The notes under the pieces are model-generated. The model was given only the letters and a program-made list of their open reading frames with translations, was not told where the DNA came from and did not search any database. Positions 1 through 5,544 of a stretch of DNA of 5,910 bases are shown one piece after another. Each line of letters starts with the position of its first letter. The stretch's first letter is position 1. The DNA is from Gammaproteobacteria bacterium (GTDB taxonomy: Bacteria > Pseudomonadota > Gammaproteobacteria > Steroidobacterales > SZUA-146). Made by a program: the position numbers and the translations under genes. The DNA is taken from assembly GCA_003228965.1 (NCBI GenBank), contig QIGP01000388.1, forward strand, positions 1-5,910. The letters are read 5' to 3'.

Positions 1-139
1 TAGCAAGTTCTGCTGCGTACTCTTTGATTTCCATAAACTGCGCATTTGCAGTCGCGCCGAACAAGCTCCCGGACGACGCAAAGGAGATCAACGCGACGAG
101 GGTTATGGTCAGTGTTCGTAGTAGTGAGTATGTGTTCAT
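1..139 (-). CDS. pilY1: PilY1-like secreted pilus-tip protein, N-terminus only (partial)
   Basis: This is the first 46 codons of a gene that runs off the left edge of the window. The ATG at 139 follows a weak ribosome site (GGA about 9 bases upstream). The peptide is a clear Sec signal: an N-terminus MNTYSLLR, a hydrophobic stretch TITLVALISFA, and an AxA-type cleavage site at about residues 31-33 (ATANA then Q). The name rests mainly on position: it is the gene after pilX in the fimU-pilVWX operon, where PilY1, the large tip adhesin and pilus biogenesis factor, is normally encoded. None of the diagnostic PilY1 parts (von Willebrand-like domain, C-terminal beta-propeller with its calcium site) fall inside the window. 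The 71-bp gap after pilX is larger than the others in the operon but shows no terminator, so co-transcription is likely. Another secreted protein cannot be excluded. Confidence 0.65.
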   Translation of the reverse strand, partial: MNTYSLLRTLTITLVALISFASSGSLFGATANAQFMEIKEYAAELA

Positions 140-210
140 ATCGTTTTTCCAAAGTCCGAGTAATGCTCGAAGGCATGATCTGTGGTAAGCGTGGCATTAA
201 GGCTGACAGA

Positions 211-702
211 CTAATTGGGTACTCTTATATAGAAGCCCATATTTTGAGTCTGAGTTGCACCGCGACTGGATGTCGATGTCGTAACGGCATTCATTTCGAA
301 ATGCTGGTATGTACAGCCAGAGCCTCTGAGTTGGTCATCCATTTCGCATCCGGTCGTAGGCGACAATCGGTCGCGCAACAAGGTGGAAACAACGGTGCTA
401 ACTGCGCCTGTCCCAGTGGCTGGGTAGGGGTACGTAATTGGGTCTCGAACTGAGCCGCCGAGGGCTACGCCACTTAGTGTGTAAGGCGCTGTGCTGGTCA
501 GAGAACGCATCAGGGCCGATTCGGAGGCTTGTGATGCGATGTCTGCCTGTTTGACGTTGTCGGCCATGCGTAAACTCAACGTAGACGACGACATGGATGA
601 GGCCGTTAATAGAGTGAGTACTGTGAGAAGAATCAGCCCGATAACAAGTGCTGCGCCTTGTTGACGTTGATGGCCTGCCGAAAGCATTATTCTATTTTTC
701 AT
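211..702 (-). CDS. pilX: Type IV pilus minor pilin PilX
   Basis: The predicted 163-residue prepilin is part of the PilVWX-FimU complex that primes pilus assembly at the inner membrane and sits at the tip. The start is taken as ATG at 702; the frame also opens at TTG 714, but the ATG gives a normal 16-residue leader ending in RQQG. Prepilin peptidase would cut after G16, leaving AALVIGLILL, the start of a long hydrophobic helix. Position +5 of the mature protein is Ile, not the Glu of ordinary pilins. This is the expected trait of PilX and of its type II secretion relative GspK. The motif QASESALMR after the helix matches the Q-A-x-E-A pattern of PilX proteins. Cysteines at about 119 and 130 could form the C-terminal disulfide loop. 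The length is typical of the family. The gene lies 22 bp after pilW, in one operon. Confidence 0.9.
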   Translation of the reverse strand: MKNRIMLSAGHQRQQGAALVIGLILLTVLTLLTASSMSSSTLSLRMADNVKQADIASQASESALMRSLTSTAPYTLSGVALGGSVRDPITYPYPATGTGAVSTVVSTLLRDRLSPTTGCEMDDQLRGSGCTYQHFEMNAVTTSTSSRGATQTQNMGFYIRVPN

Positions 703-724
703 GATGTACGCCAAAAGTTAACGA

Positions 725-1723
725 TCAATGTAAGTTGCGAAAGAAGATGGTTTTTGAGACGACCAGTCGTCGATAGTGGTCGCCCGTCGCTGGAATAATT
801 TTGTCGCCGAGTTGATACGATTTGTCGTCGATGTAGTCGAACTCCTGGCGCTCTGCTCGCATGAGTAGCCAAATGCGCATGGACCGCACGGTGTTGTTTG
901 GGAGTGTCAGACTTTCAATGTCACTCACATACACATTGGCGCCACTACGAACGCCTAAGACGTTCGCGGGCCCAATGCCGTACTGGATTTGCATGTCTTC
1001 GATGCCCGTAGTGACTTCGTTGTCCCGCATGGTCGAAGTTGTCCCGACAGTCGTAAGTGAAACACGGCGTAACGCGGGTTGTTTTACTGGCTCAGTGTCA
1101 CTGCCTGGGGATCCGGGGCGCACGTAGTAAGCATTGGCGACCAGCGCGTAATTTTTGGCTGAGTCCGGTAGCGATGTAGGTTCAGGGTCGCTGCCGTTAA
1201 ATACTTCGCTAAGCGGTTTTTCGCTTGAGCGCATGTACAGCTGGCCGGCATTGAGAACTATCGCAGGAGCGCCCTCGACCCGGCGAATAGCGAACACGTC
1301 GCTGCCCTCCGTTATTGTGCCTCTGTCAATGCAACTCCAATCCTCAACGGAGCCGTCCACGTCGTTGAAACCTTCGATGTGCCGGTCAAACTGGACCACC
1401 CAGTTGGCGGCGCAATCGTTACCAATTCCAGTGAGTGGTATGCCGCTAAGCTCGCGGTCTTTCGCGCTGCCGGTAATTTCAGTGGGGTCACGGTGTTGTC
1501 CCCAGTAGCCCGCCATCTGCACGTCGGGTTCCAGCACGCTAAGCGCAAAGCGCGCGTTTTCCTGCATGAGTGCGTAGCTTTCGTTGGTAGTGTATGCGGC
1601 GCGTGCACTAGAATAGACAAAGAGGGCGCCACCAATCAGTACCAGACCAATGGTCATGGAAATCATGAGCTCGACCAGTGTCACGCCAGACTGCATAAGT
1701 TTAGTTTTTGTGAGTGTTTTCAT
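725..1723 (-). CDS. pilW: Type IV pilus minor pilin PilW
   Basis: The 332-residue prepilin is the large minor pilin of the priming complex, which links PilX to FimU and PilV. The start is ATG 1723. A TTG at 1732 is in frame, but the ATG lies 12 bp after the pilV stop and gives a 13-residue leader ending in LMQSG. Cleavage after G13 yields VTLVELMISMTIG, with the conserved Glu at mature position +5 and a hydrophobic helix to about residue 40. The motif QENARFALSVLEPDVQMAGYWG at residues 54-75 is the alpha1-C region typical of PilW. Cysteines at about 104 and 131, followed by GSDVFAIRR, match the family's conserved C...C...GSD pattern. A very large globular domain compared with the other pilins is normal for PilW. 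Neither start has a strong ribosome site, so translational coupling to pilV is likely. Confidence 0.92.
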   Translation of the reverse strand: MKTLTKTKLMQSGVTLVELMISMTIGLVLIGGALFVYSSARAAYTTNESYALMQENARFALSVLEPDVQMAGYWGQHRDPTEITGSAKDRELSGIPLTGIGNDCAANWVVQFDRHIEGFNDVDGSVEDWSCIDRGTITEGSDVFAIRRVEGAPAIVLNAGQLYMRSSEKPLSEVFNGSDPEPTSLPDSAKNYALVANAYYVRPGSPGSDTEPVKQPALRRVSLTTVGTTSTMRDNEVTTGIEDMQIQYGIGPANVLGVRSGANVYVSDIESLTLPNNTVRSMRIWLLMRAERQEFDYIDDKSYQLGDKIIPATGDHYRRLVVSKTIFFRNLH

Positions 1724-1735
1724 AGTCAGCAAATT

Positions 1736-2260
1736 CTAGTTATTAACCACGATTTGGTAAGAACGATCTTCACCGCGTTCGGTGTAGTTCAGCGTAATAA
1801 TGTAGGACGTAGTTCCGATGGCACCTGGTACGGGTGCCAGTACGGCGATGCCGCCTTTGCCAAAGGGAATGCCGGTATCCTGGCTAAGGGCCTCTTTCCA
1901 CAACCAGATATCAAAGGCCGCGAGCGTAGCGGGTGTGCAAACTGTATTCAGAGGTAAAGGTACGTTGGGTAAATCGGCACACTGAGGCGCCGGTGGATTA
2001 CCGCCACCTTCATTAAGGGCAGCAATGTAGCTTACACCGGCCGTAGGGTTCGATCGAATGCGGTCGGCCATGTCGCTGGCACTAAGGATGACGTTGGTGC
2101 TTATGCGCGCCGACTGACTGAACTGCAGTCCTTTCACCTGAAGCGTAAGAACGCCCAGCATACCGACCGAAAGAATAACCAGTGCGATTAAAACCTCTAT
2201 CAGTGAAAAACCCTGTGTCGTTTTTCGGGACGCTGAATGGGTAGATGTGTACTTATGCAT
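1736..2260 (-). CDS. pilV: Type IV pilus minor pilin PilV
   Basis: The protein is a 174-residue prepilin of the pilus-tip priming complex. A 17-residue leader ends in KTTQG; cleavage after G17 gives FSLIEVLIALVILSVGMLG, with Glu at +5. This is nearly the textbook PilV N-terminus. The motif SASDMADRIRSNP at about residues 62-74 is the conserved ADRIRxN block of PilV proteins. It is followed by a cysteine pair (about residues 94 and 108) and the hydrophobic/Trp motif FDIWLWKEAL. The domain ends with a beta-rich segment YIITLNYTERGED, as expected. ATG 2260 lies 12 bp after the fimU stop, behind an A-rich stretch (AAAGAAAA) rather than a good Shine-Dalgarno, which suggests translational coupling. 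Identification is secure. The length is typical and nothing appears broken. Confidence 0.94.
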   Translation of the reverse strand: MHKYTSTHSASRKTTQGFSLIEVLIALVILSVGMLGVLTLQVKGLQFSQSARISTNVILSASDMADRIRSNPTAGVSYIAALNEGGGNPPAPQCADLPNVPLPLNTVCTPATLAAFDIWLWKEALSQDTGIPFGKGGIAVLAPVPGAIGTTSYIITLNYTERGEDRSYQIVVNN

Positions 2261-2272
2261 AATTAATTTTCT

Positions 2273-2860
2273 TTAGTTATCAATTTCGCAAGTTGGGGCG
2301 CCGTTTTCGTCGCGATCTGGTGATAAAATTCTTGGTCGGCCACTGTTCGATACAGCCAATACGCGCGAAAAGCGGTCGTCTTTCGGTGTCAGGTTGCAGT
2401 AAACAATGAAGCGATCCGAACTTGCATTCAAAGGCAGTAGAGCAAAGCCGCTCGGCAAATAGGTTATGCTGTGTGACAACTCTTCGTCGGCAATAATGAA
2501 CAGGTCATTGCTTAGGACTCCTTGACGCTGAATTATCGTGTCGTTACTGTCCAGCGTGCCGCTACGGTCGTTGTCTGCGAATACCAGCCATCCTTCATTC
2601 CAGTCGACGTTCCTCGTACAGCTCTCGGACGCTGCATCAAGTGCAGTCTCGGACGTACATATAATCACTGGCGTATTTCGTTTGCCAGCTTCAGACCGAC
2701 TCAAATGCATGGCGCCGACTAAATTGTTGACTGAGCTAGTTAAGCGCGAATTTTTAATTTGACTGTTAAACGACGGTACGCCAAACGCCAGGATGATGCT
2801 TGCTATGGTGAGCACAATCAATAGCTCGATGATGCTGAATCCGGATGGTTGGTGACGCAT
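2273..2860 (-). CDS. fimU: Minor pseudopilin FimU (GspH/FimT family), first gene of the minor pilin operon
   Basis: The 195-residue GspH/FimT-family prepilin is expected to connect the tip complex to the major pilin. It has a very short leader, MRHQPSG. Cleavage after G7 gives FSIIELLIVLTIASIILAFGVPSF with Glu at +5, then the family's helix continuation and an SRSEAGKR block at residues 54-61. Four cysteines (68, 81, 155, 191) and the segment DWNEGWLVFADNDRSG at 86-101 follow the usual C...C...W..GW.vF.D pattern. A GRPR motif is at 175-178, near the C-terminus. The start ATG 2860 has the best ribosome site of the operon (GAAGGG, 9 bases upstream). It is called FimU rather than FimT by order: it is the gene next to pilV, with a second FimT-family gene just upstream. 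It has its own control region, listed separately. Confidence 0.88.
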   Translation of the reverse strand: MRHQPSGFSIIELLIVLTIASIILAFGVPSFNSQIKNSRLTSSVNNLVGAMHLSRSEAGKRNTPVIICTSETALDAASESCTRNVDWNEGWLVFADNDRSGTLDSNDTIIQRQGVLSNDLFIIADEELSHSITYLPSGFALLPLNASSDRFIVYCNLTPKDDRFSRVLAVSNSGRPRILSPDRDENGAPTCEIDN

Positions 2861-2869
2861 ACCCTGTTT

Positions 2870-2875
2870 CCCTTC
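2870..2875 (-). promoter_or_regulatory. Ribosome binding site of fimU
   Basis: GAAGGG on the minus strand lies 9 bases before ATG 2860. It is the clearest Shine-Dalgarno in the operon and fixes the fimU start. The later genes have only weak sites, which fits translation starting mainly here. Confidence 0.6.
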
Positions 2876-2890
2876 TTATTTGTAAGGGAG

Positions 2891-2896
2891 AGTATA
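2891..2896 (-). promoter_or_regulatory. Putative sigma-70 -10 element of the fimU-pilVWXY1 operon
   Basis: TATACT on the minus strand matches the TATAAT consensus at 5 of 6 bases. It would start transcription near 2881-2884, about 20 bases before the fimU start codon. With a 17-bp spacer the -35 would fall at 2914-2919 and read ACCGTG, which is a poor match. The promoter is therefore expected to be weak without an activator. The -35 position lies inside the CRP-type palindrome and just downstream of the two LytTR-type repeats. Confidence 0.55.
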
Positions 2897-2907
2897 CGAG
2901 GTAAAAC

Positions 2908-2923
2908 TGTGATCACGGTCACA
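2908..2923 (-). promoter_or_regulatory. CRP/Vfr-type binding site in the fimU promoter
   Basis: The sequence is a perfect TGTGA-N6-TCACA palindrome (minus strand TGTGACCGTGATCACA), the core consensus of CRP and its Pseudomonas relative Vfr. The flanks are AAG and GTTTT, which add A/T at the expected outer positions. Its centre is 2915.5, about 31.5 bp upstream of the start predicted from TATACT. That is 10 bp closer than the -41.5 of class II activation, so the site would cover the -35 region. Repression or competition, or an undetected second promoter, would fit better than classical activation. The site is directly visible; the regulator and the sign of control are inferred. Confidence 0.65.
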
Positions 2924-2929
2924 CTTTCC

Positions 2930-2959
2930 GACGAGCGGGCCATTTATTTGGACGAACGG
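2930..2959 (-). promoter_or_regulatory. Tandem AlgR/LytTR-type binding repeats upstream of fimU
   Basis: On the minus strand CCGTTCGTC (2951-2959) and CCGCTCGTC (2930-2938) form a direct repeat with 12 bp between them, so they repeat every 21 bp, two helical turns. The first is identical to the core AlgR box known from Pseudomonas and the second differs at one base. Two 9-bp direct repeats separated by about 12 bp is the standard layout for LytTR-domain response regulators, the class AlgR belongs to. AlgR is known to control the fimU operon in P. aeruginosa. The repeats would lie at about -46 to -75 from the predicted start, a normal activator position. No algR gene is in the window, so the regulator is inferred. 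Confidence 0.65.
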
Positions 2960-3018
2960 CGTTACATAACTCCTTAAAAACGAATAGCGCCGATTTTATG
3001 GCAGATTAAGTCGCTTTA

Positions 3019-3043
3019 AATTGGGTGAATCACCGACCCAATT
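3019..3043 (-). terminator. Possible fimT transcription terminator or structured element
   Basis: AATTGGGT and ACCCAATT form a perfect 8-bp stem with a 9-base loop, about 85 bp after the fimT stop on its strand. On the minus strand the stem is followed only by TAAAG, not a long T run, so it is at best a weak intrinsic terminator. It also contains a competing inner hairpin (GGTG-AAT-CACC, 3024-3034). It would help separate fimT transcripts from the fimU promoter. Confidence 0.35.
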
Positions 3044-3128
3044 CGCAGATGATTCGACACTTCACCAGGTTTTCCCGGCACGTGCCCTGTAGCCTAATCG
3101 CCCCACGTTGCAGTACGAGCTAGCTGTT

Positions 3129-3689
3129 CTAATCGGAGCATTCAAGGGCCAGGCCGTTTGCCCGCCACCGCGAGGTTCGAGGGCGGCCGTTGTAACTCAC
3201 AATGACCGCTTTCGGATGTGAAGCGTAGGGAATGCAAAATACAGCGGTCCCGTTCGTTGCCCGCTTATTCGGTGGTCGAAAGTGAAAGCGGGACCTGTTT
3301 ACGTTGAGCGAGACATTAGAAGTGTCGCGCTCGACGTGTACAAGCTGATAGTCAGCCGGGTCGGTCGAGCCAGGTGACTCGCCCGTTTGTTTGACCACGA
3401 TCCATCCCAGTGACCAGTCGTTTTCGTGGTGGCACGTCAGACCGTCGAAGGATGGGCAAACAATGGCTTCGACGCGGTGTGTGATGGCAACAGATCGTGC
3501 GAGCAGTACGCTCATTACAAAGCGGTTGATTGTGCTTGTTTGGCGGTTATTTGCCACGATTACCTGCAGACCGGGAATGGCGTACGAAGCCACCACCGCG
3601 GCTATTGCAAGAGTAACCAGGAGCTCGACTAAGGTGAGACCGGCGGCTAAAGGCGGGTGTTGTGAGCGTTGGATTTTGTTGTTCCGCAT
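3129..3689 (-). CDS. fimT: Type IV pseudopilin FimT (GspH/FimT family)
   Basis: The predicted 186-residue prepilin is a second GspH/FimT-family protein beside fimU. The start is taken as ATG 3689 (GGCAGG upstream); TTG 3701 is also in frame. The 17-residue leader ends in PLAAG, and cleavage would leave LTLVELLVTLAIAAVVASYAIPGL with Glu at +5. Cysteines at about 78, 86, 152 and 184 and DWSLGWIVVKQTG fit the family. The C-terminal region contains GRPR at about 168-171 followed by more basic residues (TSRWR). The GRxR motif is the DNA-binding feature described for FimT of transformable gammaproteobacteria such as Legionella, so a role in DNA uptake is possible. In P. aeruginosa FimT is not essential for twitching. 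It is separated from fimU by 268 bp and divergent from thiO. No strong promoter is visible before it. Confidence 0.86.
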   Translation of the reverse strand: MRNNKIQRSQHPPLAAGLTLVELLVTLAIAAVVASYAIPGLQVIVANNRQTSTINRFVMSVLLARSVAITHRVEAIVCPSFDGLTCHHENDWSLGWIVVKQTGESPGSTDPADYQLVHVERDTSNVSLNVNRSRFHFRPPNKRATNGTAVFCIPYASHPKAVIVSYNGRPRTSRWRANGLALECSD

Positions 3690-3810
3690 AGGGCCTGCCA
3701 ATAGATTTCTTCATAACGGCACGTTACCTGGTGAGTGAACAAAGTAGCCCTTGCGACGCTTCGTTTGAAGTCGACAATTTAGGCTGTGGGCCTAGAAAAG
3801 CGCTGCGTGC

Positions 3811-3816
3811 TACGAT
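3811..3816 (+). promoter_or_regulatory. Weak candidate promoter for thiO (extended -10)
   Basis: TACGAT preceded by TGC resembles an extended -10 element (TGnTAnnnT). No -35 is recognisable at the right distance (3788-3793 reads GGGCCT). It lies 82 bp upstream of the thiO ATG, in the 208-bp divergent fimT-thiO gap, which otherwise shows nothing I can name. Confidence 0.25.
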
Positions 3817-3897
3817 ATTCCATCGACTGCGCGGCGGTTGTTTAGAGGTAACCTTAAGGCATTGTTTGGCGTAAGTGGCTACGAGAAATCATTATTC

Positions 3898-4977
3898 ATG
3901 AGTAAGGACAGGGTGGTAATTATTGGGGCCGGTATCATCGGTCTTGCGTCGGCGCGCGAATTAGCCTTGCGAGGCTTTGAGGTTGTTTTGTTAGACAAGG
4001 CACGCGTTGGCCGCGGAGCTTCGCGTGTCGACAGTGGCATCTTGTCGCCACTTCGTCCCTGGCGGGTGCATACGGTGGTCGACCGGTTGGCGGCGACCAG
4101 CCAGGCTTTGTACGGAGACTTCGTAACAGCAGTTACCAATGAATCAGGGGTCGATGCCGAATACGTCAAGAGCGGCATGCTCGTCGTCGGAGACACTCAC
4201 GAGCCGGCGGCCACTGAGTGGGCCAGTACAACAGGGCGTAATATCGAGGTGTTGGACCGCTCCGGACTGACCCGTCTGGTCGCCGATATCGGGCGCATGC
4301 GTGAAGGCGTTTTTTTGCCCGATGTTTTCCAGGTTCGTATGCCATTATTGCTCAAGTCGCTTGGTTTAAGCTGTCGCAAACTCGGCGTCGAAATGCGTGC
4401 CAATGAGGAGGTGCTGCAGCTGCTCCAATCCGGCAACCGGGTGAGCGGCGTGACGACAACATCAGGTCAAATCAGCGCAGATGCCGTTGTCATTGCAGCG
4501 GGGGCGTGGAGTGACACGTTTGCCAGTGATTTGTGCCTTAGGCTCAACGTCACACCGGTGCGTGGCCAGATGATTTGGTATCAAGACTCAGTAGATAGGG
4601 TCTCTCGTCCTGTCGTGGATGACGGTGAACATTACGTGGTAACCCGAGGCGACGGCATTACTCTTGTGGGTGGTACCGTTGAAAACGTTGGCTTTGATTC
4701 AGGAATAACTGATAAAGCGCTGAAAACACTCGTGAATAAAGCCAAGAATTTGATTACCGGATTAGGCGAGTTGGAGCCTTTGGGTCACTGGTCCGGCCTG
4801 CGGCCTGCCCGCGCCCATGGAATACCCTTAGTAGGCGCTCATCCGGCCGTCGACGGGCTTTATCTAAATACGGGCCATTTTCGCAATGGCGTCACCCTGG
4901 CTCCCGGATCGGCCTTGCTCATAGCCGACACAGTAGAGGGTGTTTCTAATGCTGGAGTAGGGGTTTCTACCCTCTAA
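3898..4977 (+). CDS. thiO: Glycine oxidase / FAD-dependent D-amino-acid oxidase (ThiO family)
   Basis: This 359-residue FAD enzyme of the DAO family is expected to oxidise glycine to the imine used for the thiazole ring of thiamine, releasing hydrogen peroxide; other small or D-amino acids may also be substrates. The dinucleotide-binding motif is G10-A-G12-I-I-G15, with D33 at the end of the second strand. Residues 38-55 (GRGASRVDSGILSPLRPW) are the second FAD contact typical of proteobacterial ThiO. Y246, R302 (in GLRP) and R329 (in GHFRNG) fall at the same numbers as the substrate-binding residues known for Bacillus subtilis glycine oxidase. The start is ATG 3898; a TTG-started extension to 3838 has no family match. 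No thiamine genes or riboswitch are nearby, but the position beside fimT repeats the P. aeruginosa PA4548 arrangement. DadA-like dehydrogenase activity is less likely. Confidence 0.87.
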   Translation: MSKDRVVIIGAGIIGLASARELALRGFEVVLLDKARVGRGASRVDSGILSPLRPWRVHTVVDRLAATSQALYGDFVTAVTNESGVDAEYVKSGMLVVGDTHEPAATEWASTTGRNIEVLDRSGLTRLVADIGRMREGVFLPDVFQVRMPLLLKSLGLSCRKLGVEMRANEEVLQLLQSGNRVSGVTTTSGQISADAVVIAAGAWSDTFASDLCLRLNVTPVRGQMIWYQDSVDRVSRPVVDDGEHYVVTRGDGITLVGGTVENVGFDSGITDKALKTLVNKAKNLITGLGELEPLGHWSGLRPARAHGIPLVGAHPAVDGLYLNTGHFRNGVTLAPGSALLIADTVEGVSNAGVGVSTL

Positions 4978-5001
4978 TTCTGTGAACTGGTCACGATTTG
5001 T

Positions 5002-5007
5002 TACAAT
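5002..5007 (+). promoter_or_regulatory. Candidate -10 element for the Fur/Irr-family gene
   Basis: TACAAT (5 of 6 to consensus) lies in the 62-bp gap after thiO, 33 bp before the start codon. No good -35 is present (TTCTGT at 4978-4983, 18-bp spacer). An inverted repeat TGTGA-N5-TCACG (4981-4995) lies just upstream and could be an operator. Read-through from thiO is also possible. Confidence 0.35.
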
Positions 5008-5039
5008 TTTGACTCATTCCAGGTAGAGGACTGCATCAG

Positions 5040-5441
5040 ATGATTCGTGAAGAAGTTGTGAAATTACTGGGGCGCAACGGCATTACTATCACTCCGCAGC
5101 GCGTCGATGTCGCAGAAGTTCTATTTGACCGGCCGCAACATGTTTCAGCCGAACAAATAATTGATCAGCTTAAGACGCAAGGAAAGTCGGTCTCTAAAGC
5201 TACGGTCTACAACACGCTCAATCGTTTTGTATCCAAAGGCATTGCTAAAATAGTCAATGTAAACCCGGAGCGGGCGTTCTACGACTCGGTTACCACCCAC
5301 CACCACCATTTTTACAATGAAGATACTGGAGATATCACAGACATCCCGGGTGAGCACATTGTTCTAGAGCAAATTCCTGATGTACCGATGGGTACTGAGC
5401 TTGCAAGCGTAGAGATCGTTGTTAACCTGCGCAACCGTTAG
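5040..5441 (+). CDS. irr: Fur-superfamily transcriptional regulator, Irr-like
   Basis: A 133-residue winged-helix repressor of the Fur superfamily. The N-terminal DNA-binding part includes ITPQRVDVAEVLF (17-29) and the recognition helix region SKATVYNTLNRFVSKG (52-67). The dimerisation/sensing part has H87-H90 followed by FYNEDTGDITDI. H34, D82, H88, H90 and D101 have exactly the spacing of the PerR regulatory metal site (H37, D85, H91, H93, D104). The protein has no cysteine, so the structural Zn(Cys)4 site of Fur/PerR is absent. The HHH block and the ending IPDVPMGTELASVEIVVNLR resemble Irr, the haem/iron-responsive branch, more than Fur or Zur. The CP haem motif of Bradyrhizobium Irr is missing. 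ATG 5040 has a good ribosome site (GAGGA, 9 bases upstream). Targets cannot be told from the window; iron- or haem-dependent control is inferred from the family. Confidence 0.85.
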   Translation: MIREEVVKLLGRNGITITPQRVDVAEVLFDRPQHVSAEQIIDQLKTQGKSVSKATVYNTLNRFVSKGIAKIVNVNPERAFYDSVTTHHHHFYNEDTGDITDIPGEHIVLEQIPDVPMGTELASVEIVVNLRNR

Positions 5442-5458
5442 GGGTTCTCATTCCTCTT

Positions 5459-5480
5459 CCGGCCTGTCCAGTTAGGCCGG
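5459..5480 (+). terminator. Hairpin after the irr-like gene, possible terminator
   Basis: CCGGCCT and AGGCCGG form a perfect GC-rich 7-bp stem with an 8-base loop, 17 bp after the stop codon. The position fits a terminator between the regulator and the tRNA gene. There is no T run after it on either strand, so it may be a factor-dependent stop or a 3'-end stabiliser instead. Confidence 0.4.
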
Positions 5481-5502
5481 ACTACTCAATTCAGAGAATA
5501 CG

Positions 5503-5531
5503 TTGCGGGTAAGTTAGACATTTCATATACT
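5503..5531 (+). promoter_or_regulatory. Sigma-70 promoter of the tRNA-Thr gene
   Basis: TTGCGG (5503-5508) and TATACT (5526-5531) are separated by the ideal 17 bp. Transcription would begin near 5538, giving a leader of about 38 bases before the tRNA. This is the best -35/-10 pair in the window. Confidence 0.65.
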
Positions 5532-5544
5532 GCCGCGCTTCCAG

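Noticed and set aside
46..453. 135-codon plus-strand frame at the left edge
   Set aside because: It runs antisense through the pilX and pilY1 starts, has an unnatural Arg/Ser/Cys-rich composition and no ribosome site.
1379..1957. 192-codon plus-strand frame
   Set aside because: It crosses the pilW-pilV junction antisense to two secure genes and shows no protein-like features.
2867..2891. Inverted repeat CCCTT...AAGGG that could hide the fimU ribosome site
   Set aside because: With the start predicted from TATACT (about 2881-2884) one arm would not be transcribed, so the RNA hairpin would not form.
2965..2980. AAGGAG-TT-ATG-TAA minus strand, a start-stop mini ORF
   Set aside because: The spacing of 2 bases is too short for initiation, and it lies upstream of the predicted transcription start.
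3687..3701. Sigma-54-like GG-N10-GC pattern (TGGCAG-N5-ATGC) before fimT
   Set aside because: The -12 part overlaps the fimT start codon, so transcription would begin inside the gene with no other usable start.
3723..3852. GTTACCT and AGGTAAC flanking the fimT-thiO gap as a shared divergent operator
   Set aside because: A 7-bp inverted match in a gap of this size is expected by chance about once.
4934..4976. TAGAGGGT/ACCCTCTA inverted repeat at the end of thiO as a terminator
   Set aside because: The loop is 27 bases, the right arm overlaps the stop codon and no T run follows; a small direct repeat (GTTTCTA twice) explains part of it.
4981..4995. TGTGA-N5-TCACG before the irr-like gene as a second CRP site
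   Set aside because: The spacer is 5 bp instead of 6, which places the half-sites out of register; kept only as a possible unknown operator.
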